This document shows positions 25,657 to 34,222 of a stretch of 64,000 nucleotides of DNA, in pieces. Made by a program: the position numbers and the translations under genes. Location of the stretch: the NCBI RefSeq assembly GCF_003635165.1, contig NZ_ML058619.1, forward strand, positions 186,001 through 250,000, read 5' to 3'. The notes under the pieces were generated by a model, which saw nothing but the letters and a program-made list of their open reading frames with translations, was not told where the DNA came from and did not search any database. The first letter of the stretch is position 1; every line of letters starts with the position of its first letter. This DNA comes from Burkholderia sp. Nafp2/4-1b (GTDB lineage: Bacteria > Pseudomonadota > Gammaproteobacteria > Burkholderiales > Burkholderiaceae).

Positions 25657-26994
25657 TCAGACCGCGTTACCGTCGCGCCCGGTTTCGGCCCCGGCATCGT
25701 GGGCCCCCGCATCGTCGGCGCCGTTCGGGCGCGCAGGCCCGGTCCCGTTCAGCATCCGTGCGAGCCGCGCACGATCGCATGCCCCCTCCCACGACGACAC
25801 GAAGATCACCGCGCACGCATTGCTGATCACGCTCGTCAGCGCGCGCGCCTCGGACATGAAGCGATCGATGCCGACCAGCAGCGCGACCCCGGCCACCGGC
25901 AGGTCGGGCATCACGGCGAGCGTCGCGACGAGCGCGACGAGCCCGCTGCCGGACACGCCGGCCGCCCCCTTCGACGTCAGCAGCATCACGGCCAGCATCG
26001 CGGCGATCTGCGGCGCGGACAGCGGCACGTCGCAGGCTTGCGCGATGAACAATGCCGCGAGCGTCAGATAGATCGCGGTGCCGTCCAGGTTGAACGAATA
26101 GCCGGCCGGCAGCACGAGCCCGACGACACCCTTGTCGCAACCGAGCGCCTCCAGCTTGACCATCAATCGCGGCAATACGGGTTCCGTGGATGACGTCGCG
26201 AGCACGATCAGCAATTCCTCGCGCAGGTAGCGCAGCAACCGCCACAGCGCAAAACCGTGCGCTCGCGCGAGCGGCGCGAGCACCAGCGCGACGAACAGCA
26301 CGCATGCCACGTAGAACGACACCATCAGCCCCGCGAGCGAGCCCACCGAGCCGATGCCGAAGCGGCCCACAGTGAACGCCATCGCGCCGAATGCGCCGAG
26401 CGGCGCGAGCCGCATGATCATCGCGAGCACGCGAAAGACGACCTGCGCGACGCCGTCGATCAGCGCGAGCACGGGCCGGCCCGCTTGCGGATACGCGTTC
26501 AGCGCGAAACCGAACAGCAGCGACAGCAGCAGCACGGGCAGCACTTCGCCCTTCTGGAAGGCGCCGAGCATCGTGTCCGGAATCACGCTCAGCGCGAATT
26601 CGACGAGTCCGTGCGGTTGCGCGTGCAACGCATACTGGGCAAGGACGCTCGCATCGAGATGACGCACGTCGATGTGCATGCCGGCACCCGGCCGCAGCAC
26701 GAACGCGGTGACGAGCCCGAACGCGAGCGCGGCGGCGGTCAGCAGATAGAACAGCACCAGCGCCCGGACGATCGTGCGCCCGATGGCTTGTCCGTTCGCG
26801 AGCGACGTGATGCCGGAGACGATCGTGCAGAACACGATCGGCGCGATCATCATCCGCACGAGGCCGACGAATGCGTCGCTGAGCGGTTTGAGCATCGCGC
26901 CCACGGACGGCCAGAAGTGGCCGACGCTCACGCCGAGCACCATCGCCAGCAGGACCTGCACGTACAGCGAACGCAGCGGTATTGCGAGCCTCAC
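25657..26994 (-). CDS. DctA/GltP-type dicarboxylate or amino acid:cation symporter
   Basis: 445 residues from a GTG preceded by GCGAGGA; longer upstream frames exist but add a non-family Asp/Asn/Arg stretch. The family body begins RSLYVQVLLAMVLGVSVGHF; the re-entrant loop region has ATSSTEPVLPRLMVKLEALG and the substrate motif GYSFNLDGTAIYLTLAALF. It takes up C4-dicarboxylates or similar acids with protons or sodium. The LysR gene lies 61 bases upstream on the same strand. The last 30 residues are a Gly/Ala/Asp tail. Confidence 0.9.
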   Translation of the reverse strand: MRLAIPLRSLYVQVLLAMVLGVSVGHFWPSVGAMLKPLSDAFVGLVRMMIAPIVFCTIVSGITSLANGQAIGRTIVRALVLFYLLTAAALAFGLVTAFVLRPGAGMHIDVRHLDASVLAQYALHAQPHGLVEFALSVIPDTMLGAFQKGEVLPVLLLSLLFGFALNAYPQAGRPVLALIDGVAQVVFRVLAMIMRLAPLGAFGAMAFTVGRFGIGSVGSLAGLMVSFYVACVLFVALVLAPLARAHGFALWRLLRYLREELLIVLATSSTEPVLPRLMVKLEALGCDKGVVGLVLPAGYSFNLDGTAIYLTLAALFIAQACDVPLSAPQIAAMLAVMLLTSKGAAGVSGSGLVALVATLAVMPDLPVAGVALLVGIDRFMSEARALTSVISNACAVIFVSSWEGACDRARLARMLNGTGPARPNGADDAGAHDAGAETGRDGNAV

Positions 26995-27055
26995 GGTGCG
27001 GTGTTCCTCGCTGTTGCGGTCATAGTCGTTGCGGTCGTTGTATTGGCTGGCGTCG

Positions 27056-27979
27056 TCATGTCGATTCATCGCCGCGTGCGGCACCGTTGCGTTTCGCGTC
27101 GACGATCGCGCGGTGAAACTCCTCGGCGGCCGGCGTGAGCGCGCGTCCGCGCCGCTTCACGATGCCGACCCGGCGCTTGACCACCGGTTCGACGAGCGGC
27201 ACGCTCGTCAGCAGCGGATGATCGTGGCCGGGCATCGCCATCGACGGCACCGCGGCCACACCGAGGCCCGCTTCGACCAGCCCGAGCATGGTCGTCACAT
27301 GGCGTGTCTCGCACACGCTCGGCGCGCGCGGCGCGACCGCCGTCAGCGCCTGGTCGAGCAGCAGCCGGTTGCCGGACGTCTTGTCGACCGACACGTACTC
27401 GTATCCGTAAAGTTCGTCCCAGGTCACGCGCTTCTTGCGCGCGAGCGGATGGTCGCGCCGGCACGCGGCGACGAAGCGCTCCTGCAGCAGCAGCTTGAAT
27501 TCGATCTCGGGCTCCTGGCTGCCCATGAAGCTCACGCCGAAATCGGCTTCGCCGCTGATCACCGCGCTCAGCACCTCGTTCGCGCTCGCATCGAGCAGCT
27601 TGACGCGGATGCGCGGAAAGCGGCGATGATAATTCGCGATCACGGTCGGCAGAAAATAGTAGGCCACCGACGGCACGCACGCGATCGTCACATGACCGAG
27701 GCGGCTCGATGAAACGTCGCGGATCCCGAGCAGCGCGACGTCGAGATCGTGCAGCAGTTGCTCGGCGCTCTGCGCGAACACGCGGCCGACGGTGGTCAGC
27801 GCGACGCTGCGCGTGGTGCGCTCGAACAGGCGCACGCCGAGCGCGTCTTCCAGCTTGTCGATCCGGCGGCTCAACGCGGGCTGCGAAATGCTGATCGCAT
27901 CGGCGGCCTTGCGGAAACTGCCCAGTTCCACCACCGCGCGAAACGCCTGCAAGTCGGTCAAATCGAAATTGATGCCCAC
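27056..27979 (-). CDS. LysR family transcriptional regulator
   Basis: 307 residues from a GTG with GGAGA upstream, the usual LysR size. The N-terminal winged HTH reads DLQAFRAVVELGSFRKAADA then SISQPALSRRIDKLEDALGV; the effector domain starts near 90 (LGHVTIACVPSVAYYFLPTV). An upstream in-frame ATG would add 33 residues without homology. It is transcribed toward the DctA-type carrier, and the symporter/binding-protein pair lies beyond, so control of organic-acid uptake is likely. Confidence 0.92.
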   Translation of the reverse strand: MGINFDLTDLQAFRAVVELGSFRKAADAISISQPALSRRIDKLEDALGVRLFERTTRSVALTTVGRVFAQSAEQLLHDLDVALLGIRDVSSSRLGHVTIACVPSVAYYFLPTVIANYHRRFPRIRVKLLDASANEVLSAVISGEADFGVSFMGSQEPEIEFKLLLQERFVAACRRDHPLARKKRVTWDELYGYEYVSVDKTSGNRLLLDQALTAVAPRAPSVCETRHVTTMLGLVEAGLGVAAVPSMAMPGHDHPLLTSVPLVEPVVKRRVGIVKRRGRALTPAAEEFHRAIVDAKRNGAARGDEST

Positions 27980-28088
27980 GGGCCGCGTCTCCGCCTGTTC
28001 AGATGCCCGGTATTTTGCCCGATTCGCCGCGGCAGACCCAGCCGGGAAGATACCGGCCCCGATCCTCCGCGTACGCACGATGCCCGCG

Positions 28089-28184
28089 CTACGCGCGATG
28101 CCGCAACGCGTCGATCACGACCAAGAACGCGCGCGACGCCTGCCGGCGGCTCGGGTAATACGCGTGATAACCGGGAAAGGCCAT
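28089..28184 (-). pseudogene. Remnant of a second LysR regulator C-terminus
   Basis: The minus strand reads MAFPGYHAYYPSRRQASRAF then LVVIDALRHRA and a stop, about 31 codons matching the end of a LysR effector domain. The preceding sequence in this frame does not look like LysR, so the front of the gene is gone. Confidence 0.75.
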
Positions 28185-28344
28185 CGCGCTCGTGGGTGCG
28201 GCGTATCGACTGAGGCGACCGCGGTGCTGCTCGCGCTGGGGGGCCTGACCGGCACGGCCGCGGGGGTCGGCGGGTGGACGTGGCTCGCGCGCACGCCGCG
28301 CGCACCGCGCGGCCGAGTCCGCCGCCAGCCGGCCCGCCACCGTT

Positions 28345-28361
28345 TTACAAGCGTCGTGTAA
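28345..28361. promoter_or_regulatory. Enhancer-like palindrome (copy C)
   Basis: TTACAAGCGTCGTGTAA: perfect TTACA/TGTAA arms, one base longer in the centre than other copies. No sigma-54 site was found within 200 bases. Confidence 0.4.
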
Positions 28362-28384
28362 TGCGCCTGCGGCCTGCGTCTGCA

Positions 28385-28834
28385 TCATCGCCCGCCGCCG
28401 CAAGCCGATTCCAGGTAACGCAGCAGCCGGTGCGGTGTCAGCGGCTTCGCGCAATGCGCGTCGAAGCCCGCTTCCCGCGCACGCTCACGGTCGCGCTGCG
28501 ACGCGAACGCGCTGCACGCGATCAGCAGCATGTCGCCGGTGCGCGGATCGCCACGCAGCCGCGTCGCGAGCTGCAGGCCATCGAGGCCCGGCATCGCGAT
28601 GTCGAGCACGATCGCGAACGGCTGCCAGTCGCGCGCGAGATCGCAGACGACGAACGGGTCGTCCGCGACGCGGCATTCGAAGCCGCGCGCCTGGAGCAGC
28701 AGCTGCAGTGCGTCCGCGGCATCGCGATAGTCGTCGACGACCAGCACGCGGCGCGGCCGTAGCGGCACGCTATCGGGTGCGCGCCACAACAGCACGTCGT
28801 CGGCGCCTGGATCGTCGGCGGGGTGGGTGAGCAT
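28385..28834 (-). CDS. Single-domain response regulator
   Basis: 149 residues: a 27-residue leader and one receiver domain. Acidic pocket VVDDY, phospho-acceptor aspartate in IVLDIAMPGLDG, switch Ser in IACSAFAS and lysine in CAKPLT, so it should be phosphorylatable. There is no output domain; it may relay phosphate between a kinase and another protein. No kinase is adjacent; the hybrid kinases at 38.7 and 57.8 kb are candidates. A sigma-54 site is 35 bases upstream. Confidence 0.9.
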   Translation of the reverse strand: MLTHPADDPGADDVLLWRAPDSVPLRPRRVLVVDDYRDAADALQLLLQARGFECRVADDPFVVCDLARDWQPFAIVLDIAMPGLDGLQLATRLRGDPRTGDMLLIACSAFASQRDRERAREAGFDAHCAKPLTPHRLLRYLESACGGGR

Positions 28835-28868
28835 CACGTTTCTCCAGATGGTCGGATGCGGCCCCGAC

Positions 28869-28882
28869 GCAAACTGCGCGCC
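28869..28882 (-). promoter_or_regulatory. Sigma-54 promoter for the lone receiver gene
   Basis: Minus strand GGCGCG-CAGT-TTGC; -24 box has GCG for ACG. Leader about 24 bases. Confidence 0.6.
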
Positions 28883-28898
28883 CATATCGACTGCGTCC

Positions 28899-28912
28899 GG
28901 CATGCCGGTTGC
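28899..28912 (+). promoter_or_regulatory. Sigma-54 promoter for udgX and the NRAMP-like gene
   Basis: GGCATG-CCGG-TTGCT, exact spacing; 158 bases before the chosen udgX ATG. Divergent pair with 28869-28882. Confidence 0.6.
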
Positions 28913-29070
28913 TGCATGCCATCGATATCGTCGATACGGGAGCCGTTGATGCGCGCACTGCCGATGTTCCGGTCCGCCGGGGCCTTCGATCCGCCTGCCG
29001 CCGGCACGCGGACGTACCGGGCCGCGCGCTGCGCCGCGTACGGGCCACCGGCATGCGCGGGAGGCGCCGC

Positions 29071-29784
29071 ATGACGCGCGCGACGCACTCCCCGCGTTCA
29101 CCGTCGCCCAGGCCGTCGACGTCCTCGACGTCTTCCGGACGCACGAAACCCGCGACGGCCGCACCCGAACACGCCGGCGACGACACGCCGGCCACGCTCG
29201 ACGCGTGCCGCCGCTGCTCGCTGTGGGAGCACGCGACGCAGCCGGTGCCCGGCGCGGGGCCGGCCGATGCGCGGATCATGCTGGTCGGCGAGCAGCCAGG
29301 CGACCAGGAAGATCGCACGGGCGTCCCGTTCGTCGGCGCGGCGGGCCGCATGCTCGATCGCGCGCTCGACGAGGCCGGCATCGAGCGCGGGTCGGTCTAT
29401 CTGACCAATGCGGTCAAGCACTTCAAATGGGAGCCGCGCGGCAAGCGCCGGCTGCACAAGACGCCCGCGCAGCGCGAGGTGGCCGCGTGCCGCTACTGGC
29501 TCGAACGTGAACTCGATACGGTGACGCCGCGCGTGATCGTCGCGCTCGGCGCGACGGCGCTGCGCGCGGTGCTGCAGGACAACGACGCGACGCTGGAGCG
29601 CACGCGCAAGCCGGTGCGCACGCCGGACGGCAGCGTCGTCGTGGCGACCTATCACCCGTCGTACGTGCTGCGCACGCGCGGCGCCGATTCGCGCGAACAC
29701 GCGTACCGGACCCTCGTCGACGCGCTGCGCACCGCGTCGCGCCTCGCGCGCGGCACCGGCGGCGAGCACGGAGACGACGAATGA
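29071..29784 (+). CDS. udgX: UdgX-type uracil-DNA glycosylase (uracil-DNA cross-linking)
   Basis: 237 residues, family 4-like UDG fold with iron-sulphur cysteines beginning ACRRCSLWEHA (Cys46, Cys49). Motif 1 reads GEQPGDQEDRTGVPFVGAAG, and the R-loop insert GKRRLHKTP (His129) is the mark of UdgX. In the mycobacterial prototype (KRRIH) this histidine stays covalently bound to the DNA after removing uracil. The first 40 residues are a disordered Ser/Thr/Pro tail. GGAGG precedes the ATG. The NRAMP-like gene overlaps its stop by 4 bases. Confidence 0.92.
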   Translation: MTRATHSPRSPSPRPSTSSTSSGRTKPATAAPEHAGDDTPATLDACRRCSLWEHATQPVPGAGPADARIMLVGEQPGDQEDRTGVPFVGAAGRMLDRALDEAGIERGSVYLTNAVKHFKWEPRGKRRLHKTPAQREVAACRYWLERELDTVTPRVIVALGATALRAVLQDNDATLERTRKPVRTPDGSVVVATYHPSYVLRTRGADSREHAYRTLVDALRTASRLARGTGGEHGDDE

Positions 29785-31088
29785 GCGACCTGCGCAGCGA
29801 CGACGCGCGCGACACCGCTGCCGCCTCGTCCACCGCGGCCAAACCGTGGTACCGGCGGCTCGGCCCCGGCCTGCTCGCCGGCGCGTCCGACGCCGATCCA
29901 AGCAACGTCGCCGTCTATGCGCAGGCCGGCAGCCAGTTCGGCTTCCACATGCTGTGGATGATCGTCGTCACGCTGCCGATGATGGTGGTCGTGCAGCTCG
30001 CGTCGGCATTCGTCGCGCGCGCCAATCGCAAAGGCCTCGTCGCGGGCATCCGCGAGCACTTCTCCGTCCGGCTCGCGAAAACGCTGGTCGTCATGGTCGT
30101 GATCGTCAACGTGGTGAACGTCGGCGCCGATCTCGCCGCGATGGGCGACGCGACCGCCCTCGTCGCCGGCGGCCGCAGCTACTGGTATGCGCCGGTCTAC
30201 GGGATCGCATCGCTCGCGCTGCAGGTGCTGATGTCCTACGAACGCTACGCGCGCTGGCTCAAATGGCTGACGCTCGGCCTGCTCGCGTACGTGATCGAGC
30301 TCGCGTTCGTGCACGTCGACTGGGGCAGCCTGCTGCATGCGCTCGTGCTGCCGCACATCGCGTTCACGCACGACTATGCGACGACGGCGGTCGCGGTGCT
30401 CGGCACGACGCTGAGCCCGTACCTGTTCGTGTGGCAGGCCGCGCTCGAGGTCGAGGAGACCCAGGCCGAGCGCCGCAACGGCGACACCGCGTGCGCGCCG
30501 GGCGCGCGGCGCGAGACCGAACGGCGCATCACGATCGACACGTGGACCGGGATGATCGTGACCAATGCGGTGTCGTTCTGCATCATGGTGATCGGCGCGG
30601 CGGTGTTCTTCACGCACGGCAAGCACGACATCGGTTCGACCGCGCAGGCCGCGGAAGCGCTGCGGCCGATCGCCGGCGAAGCGGCATTTCTCGTGTTCGC
30701 GTTCGGCATCGTCGGCTGCGGGCTGCTCGCCATTCCTGCGTTCGCGGGCAGCGCCGCGTATGGCTGTGCCGAAGCGTGGCGGTTCCGCGAAGGCCTGAAC
30801 GAGCCGGTACGGCGCGCGCCGGCGTTCTATGCGGTCCTCGCGCTGTGCGTGATCGTCGGCATCGCGATCTGCTTCAGCCCGATCAATCCGATCAAGGCGC
30901 TGTACTGGAGCGCGGTGCTCAACGGCATCGCCGCGGTGCCGATGCTCGTGCTCGTGATGCTGCTGTCGCAGCGCCGCGATGCCGAAGGGCAGCCGGGCAC
31001 CGGTTTCGTGTCGAAGTGTTTCGGATGGCTGGCGGTCGTTCTGATGGCGGCGTCGGTGGTCGTGATGGTCGTGGATCTGTTGACGTGA
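29781..31088 (+). CDS. NRAMP-like metal ion transporter
   Basis: 435 residues, about 11 membrane segments, SLC11-like. The first helix motif is SDADPSNVAVYAQAGSQFG, i.e. DPSN where classical Mn/Fe NRAMPs have DPGN. Helix 6 lacks the metal-binding MPHN and reads TTLSPYLFVWQAALEVEETQ, as in a divergent subgroup whose ion is uncertain. A cytosolic loop at 225-250 is charged. Start overlaps the udgX stop (ATGA). May carry Mn or Mg during oxidative stress; that is inference. Confidence 0.85.
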   Translation: MSDLRSDDARDTAAASSTAAKPWYRRLGPGLLAGASDADPSNVAVYAQAGSQFGFHMLWMIVVTLPMMVVVQLASAFVARANRKGLVAGIREHFSVRLAKTLVVMVVIVNVVNVGADLAAMGDATALVAGGRSYWYAPVYGIASLALQVLMSYERYARWLKWLTLGLLAYVIELAFVHVDWGSLLHALVLPHIAFTHDYATTAVAVLGTTLSPYLFVWQAALEVEETQAERRNGDTACAPGARRETERRITIDTWTGMIVTNAVSFCIMVIGAAVFFTHGKHDIGSTAQAAEALRPIAGEAAFLVFAFGIVGCGLLAIPAFAGSAAYGCAEAWRFREGLNEPVRRAPAFYAVLALCVIVGIAICFSPINPIKALYWSAVLNGIAAVPMLVLVMLLSQRRDAEGQPGTGFVSKCFGWLAVVLMAASVVVMVVDLLT

Positions 31089-31212
31089 GCGTTGGAGATG
31101 CGTCGCAGATAGATCGGCTGGTTGCGTGCGCAACCGTGTAGAAAGAAAGCGGCGCGCGCGCGACAGGCAGACACGCATGCCCGGTACGAGCACGCGCCGG
31201 TACTACCGCACA

Positions 31213-31253
31213 TAAAACAGCCGGGCGCGCCGCCCGAGCGGCACGGCCCGGCT
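31213..31253 (-). terminator. Terminator after the ferritin-like gene, possibly bidirectional
   Basis: AGCCGGGC pairs with GCCCGGCT around a GC-rich loop; the minus strand continues TGTTTTA. Lies 16 bases past the stop at 31269. Confidence 0.7.
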
Positions 31254-31268
31254 GCCGGCCCGTCGCGG

Positions 31269-31880
31269 TTACATCATCTTGCCGCGCGACTTTTCGGCCC
31301 GCGCTGCATCGGCGGCCGACTCGACCTTCTTCACTTCCTCCGGCGGCGGCAGCACGGCCTTGAAGCCCATCGACTGGATCCACATCTCGCGCGCCCAGCC
31401 GCGGGTGTGGTACAGGTGGTGGTCCTCGTCGGCCTCGACTTCATCGTGCGCGGCCTTCAGCGCCTTCGCCGCATCGCCGTCCGGCAGTTGATCCGCCGCA
31501 TAGCCGATCAGTTCCCAGTTCAGGTGATCCTTGGTCTCGGCGAGCACCACGCACTCGGCCGCGACGACCTGTGCGACCGCCGGGTCGGCCTGCTTCTTCG
31601 CCTGCTCGATCACCTGCACGAGCGACTTGCCGGTCGCCGCCACCGCGGCACGCCCCGGCGACTGCGCGTTCGGATCGAGGCCGAGCGTTTCGAATACCTT
31701 GCGCAGCACTTCCTGGTGATGCATCGTTTCGCGGTGGTATTTCTCCCATTCCTTGTGGAGGTCCTCGTCGGTCGCGCACTGGATCGCGGCCTCGTAGATC
31801 TTCGCGCCGCCAAGCTCGGTCTCGTACGCCTGGCAGAGCAGTTCGAGGATGCCTTCGTGCTTCGATTGCCGTTGGGCCAT
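31269..31880 (-). CDS. Ferritin-like di-iron domain protein
   Basis: 203 residues in four long helices with ligand-type spacing: AYETELGGAKIYEAAI, HRETMHHQEVLRKVFE, ECVVLAETKDHLNWELI and HDEVEADEDHHLYHTRGWAR. Each pair supplies Glu and ExxH residues for a di-iron site. This family is cytosolic and may store iron or detoxify peroxide. Third gene after an SDR and DUF4142 on one strand; the gap to the previous gene is 59 bases and a terminator follows. Confidence 0.85.
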   Translation of the reverse strand: MAQRQSKHEGILELLCQAYETELGGAKIYEAAIQCATDEDLHKEWEKYHRETMHHQEVLRKVFETLGLDPNAQSPGRAAVAATGKSLVQVIEQAKKQADPAVAQVVAAECVVLAETKDHLNWELIGYAADQLPDGDAAKALKAAHDEVEADEDHHLYHTRGWAREMWIQSMGFKAVLPPPEEVKKVESAADAARAEKSRGKMM

Positions 31881-31939
31881 GACTGCTTCTCCGAAAAAGC
31901 GGGCCGCACGCGCGGCCCTGGGGTTGAACCGGGCGCGCG

Positions 31940-32551
31940 TTACTGCGCGCCCACCTTGCGTTGCAGCGTCTCTGCCATGCCCAGGTGATGCTTGAGCGTC
32001 GGCAGCGTGGATTGCGCGAACGCGCGCAATTGCGCGTCCTTGCCGTCGCGCGCCTCGTCCTCGAACAACGCGACCGCCTTTTTATGCGCATCGGGCCCGG
32101 CCGCCGCGACATACGCGACGTCGAAGTCGTGCCCCTGCTTGCCGCGCAGCGCCGCGACGTCCGGGTCGGAGATCTGTTCGACCTGCGGCTTCATGCCCTT
32201 GCGCGCCGCGATCTCGTTGAGCTTCGCGCCCGCCTTGCCGTGGTCGGCGACCATCCGTTTCGCGAACGCACGCACGTCCGCCGACTGCGCCTGCTTCAGC
32301 GCGAGCTGGCTCGCCTGCACCTCGGCCTTGCCCGACAGCGCGGCCTTGTCGACGAACTCCGCGTCGGTGCCTTGCGGCGCCTTCGCGATCCCTGGGTCGC
32401 CGGTGCCTGCGCCCGACGACGGGTTGATCACGCCGCCCGGCACGTGCGAATTCGATGCGGGCGGCTCGCTCGGCATCTGTGCATGCGCGAGCCCCGACAC
32501 GGCGAGTACGCCCGCGGCCAGCGCCGCGATCGTCCAGTTGGGTTGTTTCAT
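31940..32551 (-). CDS. DUF4142 periplasmic protein
   Basis: 203 residues with a Sec signal peptide (IAALAAGVLAVSGLAHA, cut near 24) and a Pro/Gly/Ser linker. The DUF4142 four-helix domain at about 63-200 reads DAEFVDKAALSGKAEVQASQ, VRAFAKRMVADHGKAGAKLN and LPTLKHHLGMAETLQ. The fold is ferritin-like and the family is associated with stress responses in soil bacteria. Begins 25 bases after the SDR stop. Confidence 0.9.
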   Translation of the reverse strand: MKQPNWTIAALAAGVLAVSGLAHAQMPSEPPASNSHVPGGVINPSSGAGTGDPGIAKAPQGTDAEFVDKAALSGKAEVQASQLALKQAQSADVRAFAKRMVADHGKAGAKLNEIAARKGMKPQVEQISDPDVAALRGKQGHDFDVAYVAAAGPDAHKKAVALFEDEARDGKDAQLRAFAQSTLPTLKHHLGMAETLQRKVGAQ

Positions 32552-32576
32552 GCGCTTTCTCCTGATGTGGGGGCGC

Positions 32577-33434
32577 TCAGCCGCCGACGATCGAGCCGCC
32601 GTTCGGATGCAACGTCTGTCCCGTCATGTAGCTCGCGCCTTCGGATGCGAGCAGCACGTAGCAGCCGATCAGTTCGTCCGGTTGTCCCGGCCGCTTGAGC
32701 GGCACGTTCGAGCCGAACTTCGACACCTGCTCGGGCGTGAAGGTCGACGGAATCAGCGGCGTCCAGATCGGCCCCGGCGCGACCGCGTTCACGCGGATGT
32801 CGCGCTCGGCCAGCTCGATCGACAGCGAGCGCGTGAATGCGACGATCGCCCCCTTGGTCGCCGAGTAGTCGGGCAGTTTGGGGCTGCCGTGATACGCGGT
32901 CACCGATGCGGTGTTGACGATGCGTCCACCCTCCTTCATGTGCTGCAGCGCGGCCTGCGTGCAGAAGAACATCCCGTACACGTTCGTGCGGAACGTGCGC
33001 TCGAGCTGCTCCTCGGTCACGTCCTCGATACCGGGCTGCGGATGCTGTTCGCCCGCGTTGTTCACCAGTACGTCGAGTCGGCCGAGTCGTTCGACCGTGC
33101 GCGCAACGGCGTTGCGCGCCTGGGTGCGATCGCCGATGTCGCATGCGATCGCCTCGCAACGTCGGCCCGCCTGCTCGATCAACTTCTTCGTGTGCGCGGC
33201 ATCGTCGGATTCGTTCAGGTACACGATCGCGACGTCCGCGCCCTCCTTCGCGAAACCGATCGCGACCGCGCGGCCGATCCCGCTGTCGCCGCCCGTCACG
33301 AGGGCGACCTTGCCGGCGAGCTTCCCGCTGCCGACGTAATCGGCCGCCTCGTCGCGCGGCTTCGGATTCATCTCCCGCTCGCTGCCCGGCTGCTGCGTCT
33401 GCTTCTGGGGCGGCGGCGTCTTTGCGGTGGTCAT
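32577..33434 (-). CDS. Short-chain dehydrogenase/reductase (YghA/YhdF type)
   Basis: 285 residues. A 45-residue Pro/Gln/Lys leader, then the Rossmann motif VTGGDSGIGRAVAIGFAKEG, NNAGEQHP, and the catalytic YSATKGAIVAFTRSL. The long leader and the GEQHP motif mark the stress-induced NADP aldehyde-reductase-like subgroup. It probably reduces reactive aldehydes in the cytosol. First gene of a three-gene operon; AAGGAGG before the ATG and a sigma-54 site 36 bases upstream. Confidence 0.92.
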   Translation of the reverse strand: MTTAKTPPPQKQTQQPGSEREMNPKPRDEAADYVGSGKLAGKVALVTGGDSGIGRAVAIGFAKEGADVAIVYLNESDDAAHTKKLIEQAGRRCEAIACDIGDRTQARNAVARTVERLGRLDVLVNNAGEQHPQPGIEDVTEEQLERTFRTNVYGMFFCTQAALQHMKEGGRIVNTASVTAYHGSPKLPDYSATKGAIVAFTRSLSIELAERDIRVNAVAPGPIWTPLIPSTFTPEQVSKFGSNVPLKRPGQPDELIGCYVLLASEGASYMTGQTLHPNGGSIVGG

Positions 33435-33469
33435 GGGGTTCCTCCTTGAACGGGTGTCGGGAACGCGTC

Positions 33470-33483
33470 GCAAGCCGCGTGCC
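33470..33483 (-). promoter_or_regulatory. Sigma-54 promoter for the SDR-DUF4142-ferritin-like operon
   Basis: Minus strand GGCACG-CGGC-TTGC, exact spacing; leader about 24 bases. Confidence 0.82.
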
Positions 33484-33583
33484 GGCTGCTGCGCCCGGGC
33501 CGGCACGCCGACGCGCACCGGCATGCGCTGCCGCCGTGCGTACGCGGGGCGCCTCGTCGCACGCGCATGCAGAATCGACGCGC

Positions 33584-34150
33584 TCAGCGCGGGCTGCCTT
33601 GCGTGGTGCCGTCCGGCCGACGGACCGGATCGAAGTCGCGCCACTCGCCGTCCTGCCAGTCGCCTTCGACGCGCTCGATCGACTGCGCACCGGTCGCGCG
33701 CAGCACGTCTTCGGCCGCGGCGGCCGTGGTGGGCGTCACGCGCGCGGCGAGAATCACGCCCGATTCGCTCTGCGCGAGCGTGCCCTTGCCTTCGGCCTGC
33801 TGGCCGCGCATCCTGCCGAGCGCACCGCCGAACGCGCCGAGATACGCGCCTGCCAGCGCGCCGGCAGCCGGCACGAACCAGTAGCGCAGGCCGACTGCAT
33901 AGATGATCAGCCCGACGACCACCCCGATCAGCAGCCCGCGCATCGCGCCGACCATCGCGCCGCGGCCGCCCGGCTTCGCCGCCGTGTCGGCATATACGTC
34001 GCCGCCGATCGGAAAGCGCGCGTGCTGGCCGCCGGGGTTCAGGAAAAAGATCGACACGTCGTCCGGGCCGAACGCGCGCTCGTAAAGGTGGCGCGCCCCA
34101 CCTTCCGCTTCATCGAACGTCGTGAAGCGGCCTGCGACGATCATCGCCAT
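33584..34150 (-). CDS. General-stress-type glycine-zipper membrane protein
   Basis: 188 residues. The N-terminal domain MAMIVAGRFTTFDEAEGGAR with an FFLN...GQHARFPIGGD loop is like heat/general stress protein YflT-type domains. A glycine-rich membrane segment pair follows (GAMRGLLIGVVVGLIIYAVG, then GALAGAYLGAFGGALG) and a soluble C-terminal alpha/beta piece ending DWQDGEWRDFDPVRRPDG. Last gene of the BON-SDR-DUF2795 run. It may act at the inner membrane; function unknown. Confidence 0.8.
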   Translation of the reverse strand: MAMIVAGRFTTFDEAEGGARHLYERAFGPDDVSIFFLNPGGQHARFPIGGDVYADTAAKPGGRGAMVGAMRGLLIGVVVGLIIYAVGLRYWFVPAAGALAGAYLGAFGGALGRMRGQQAEGKGTLAQSESGVILAARVTPTTAAAAEDVLRATGAQSIERVEGDWQDGEWRDFDPVRRPDGTTQGSPR

Positions 34151-34222
34151 GCTGGTGCTCCTTGTGACGGGAAAATGCCGCGCACGCGAACGCGCGCGCG
34201 GCGCGACGCGACGCGGCGGTAC

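Larger units (their letters stand above)
27980..28384. other. 405-base gap with decayed gene and palindrome
   Basis: Contains the LysR remnant (28089-28184) and enhancer-like palindrome copy C (28345-28361). The stretch between them is not recognisable, probably the eroded body of the lost gene. Confidence 0.55.

Noticed and set aside
26995-27084. Upstream extension of the DctA-type carrier
   Set aside because: Adds a repetitive Asp/Asn/Arg stretch absent from the family; the GTG at 26994 has a ribosome binding site.
28909-29070. Upstream extension of udgX by 54 codons
   Set aside because: The added residues do not resemble UdgX, and a clear GGAGG lies before the ATG at 29071.
31120-31135. 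GGTTGCG/CGCAACC hairpin after the NRAMP-like gene
   Set aside because: Stem is perfect but no T tract follows; the stronger terminator is at 31213-31253.
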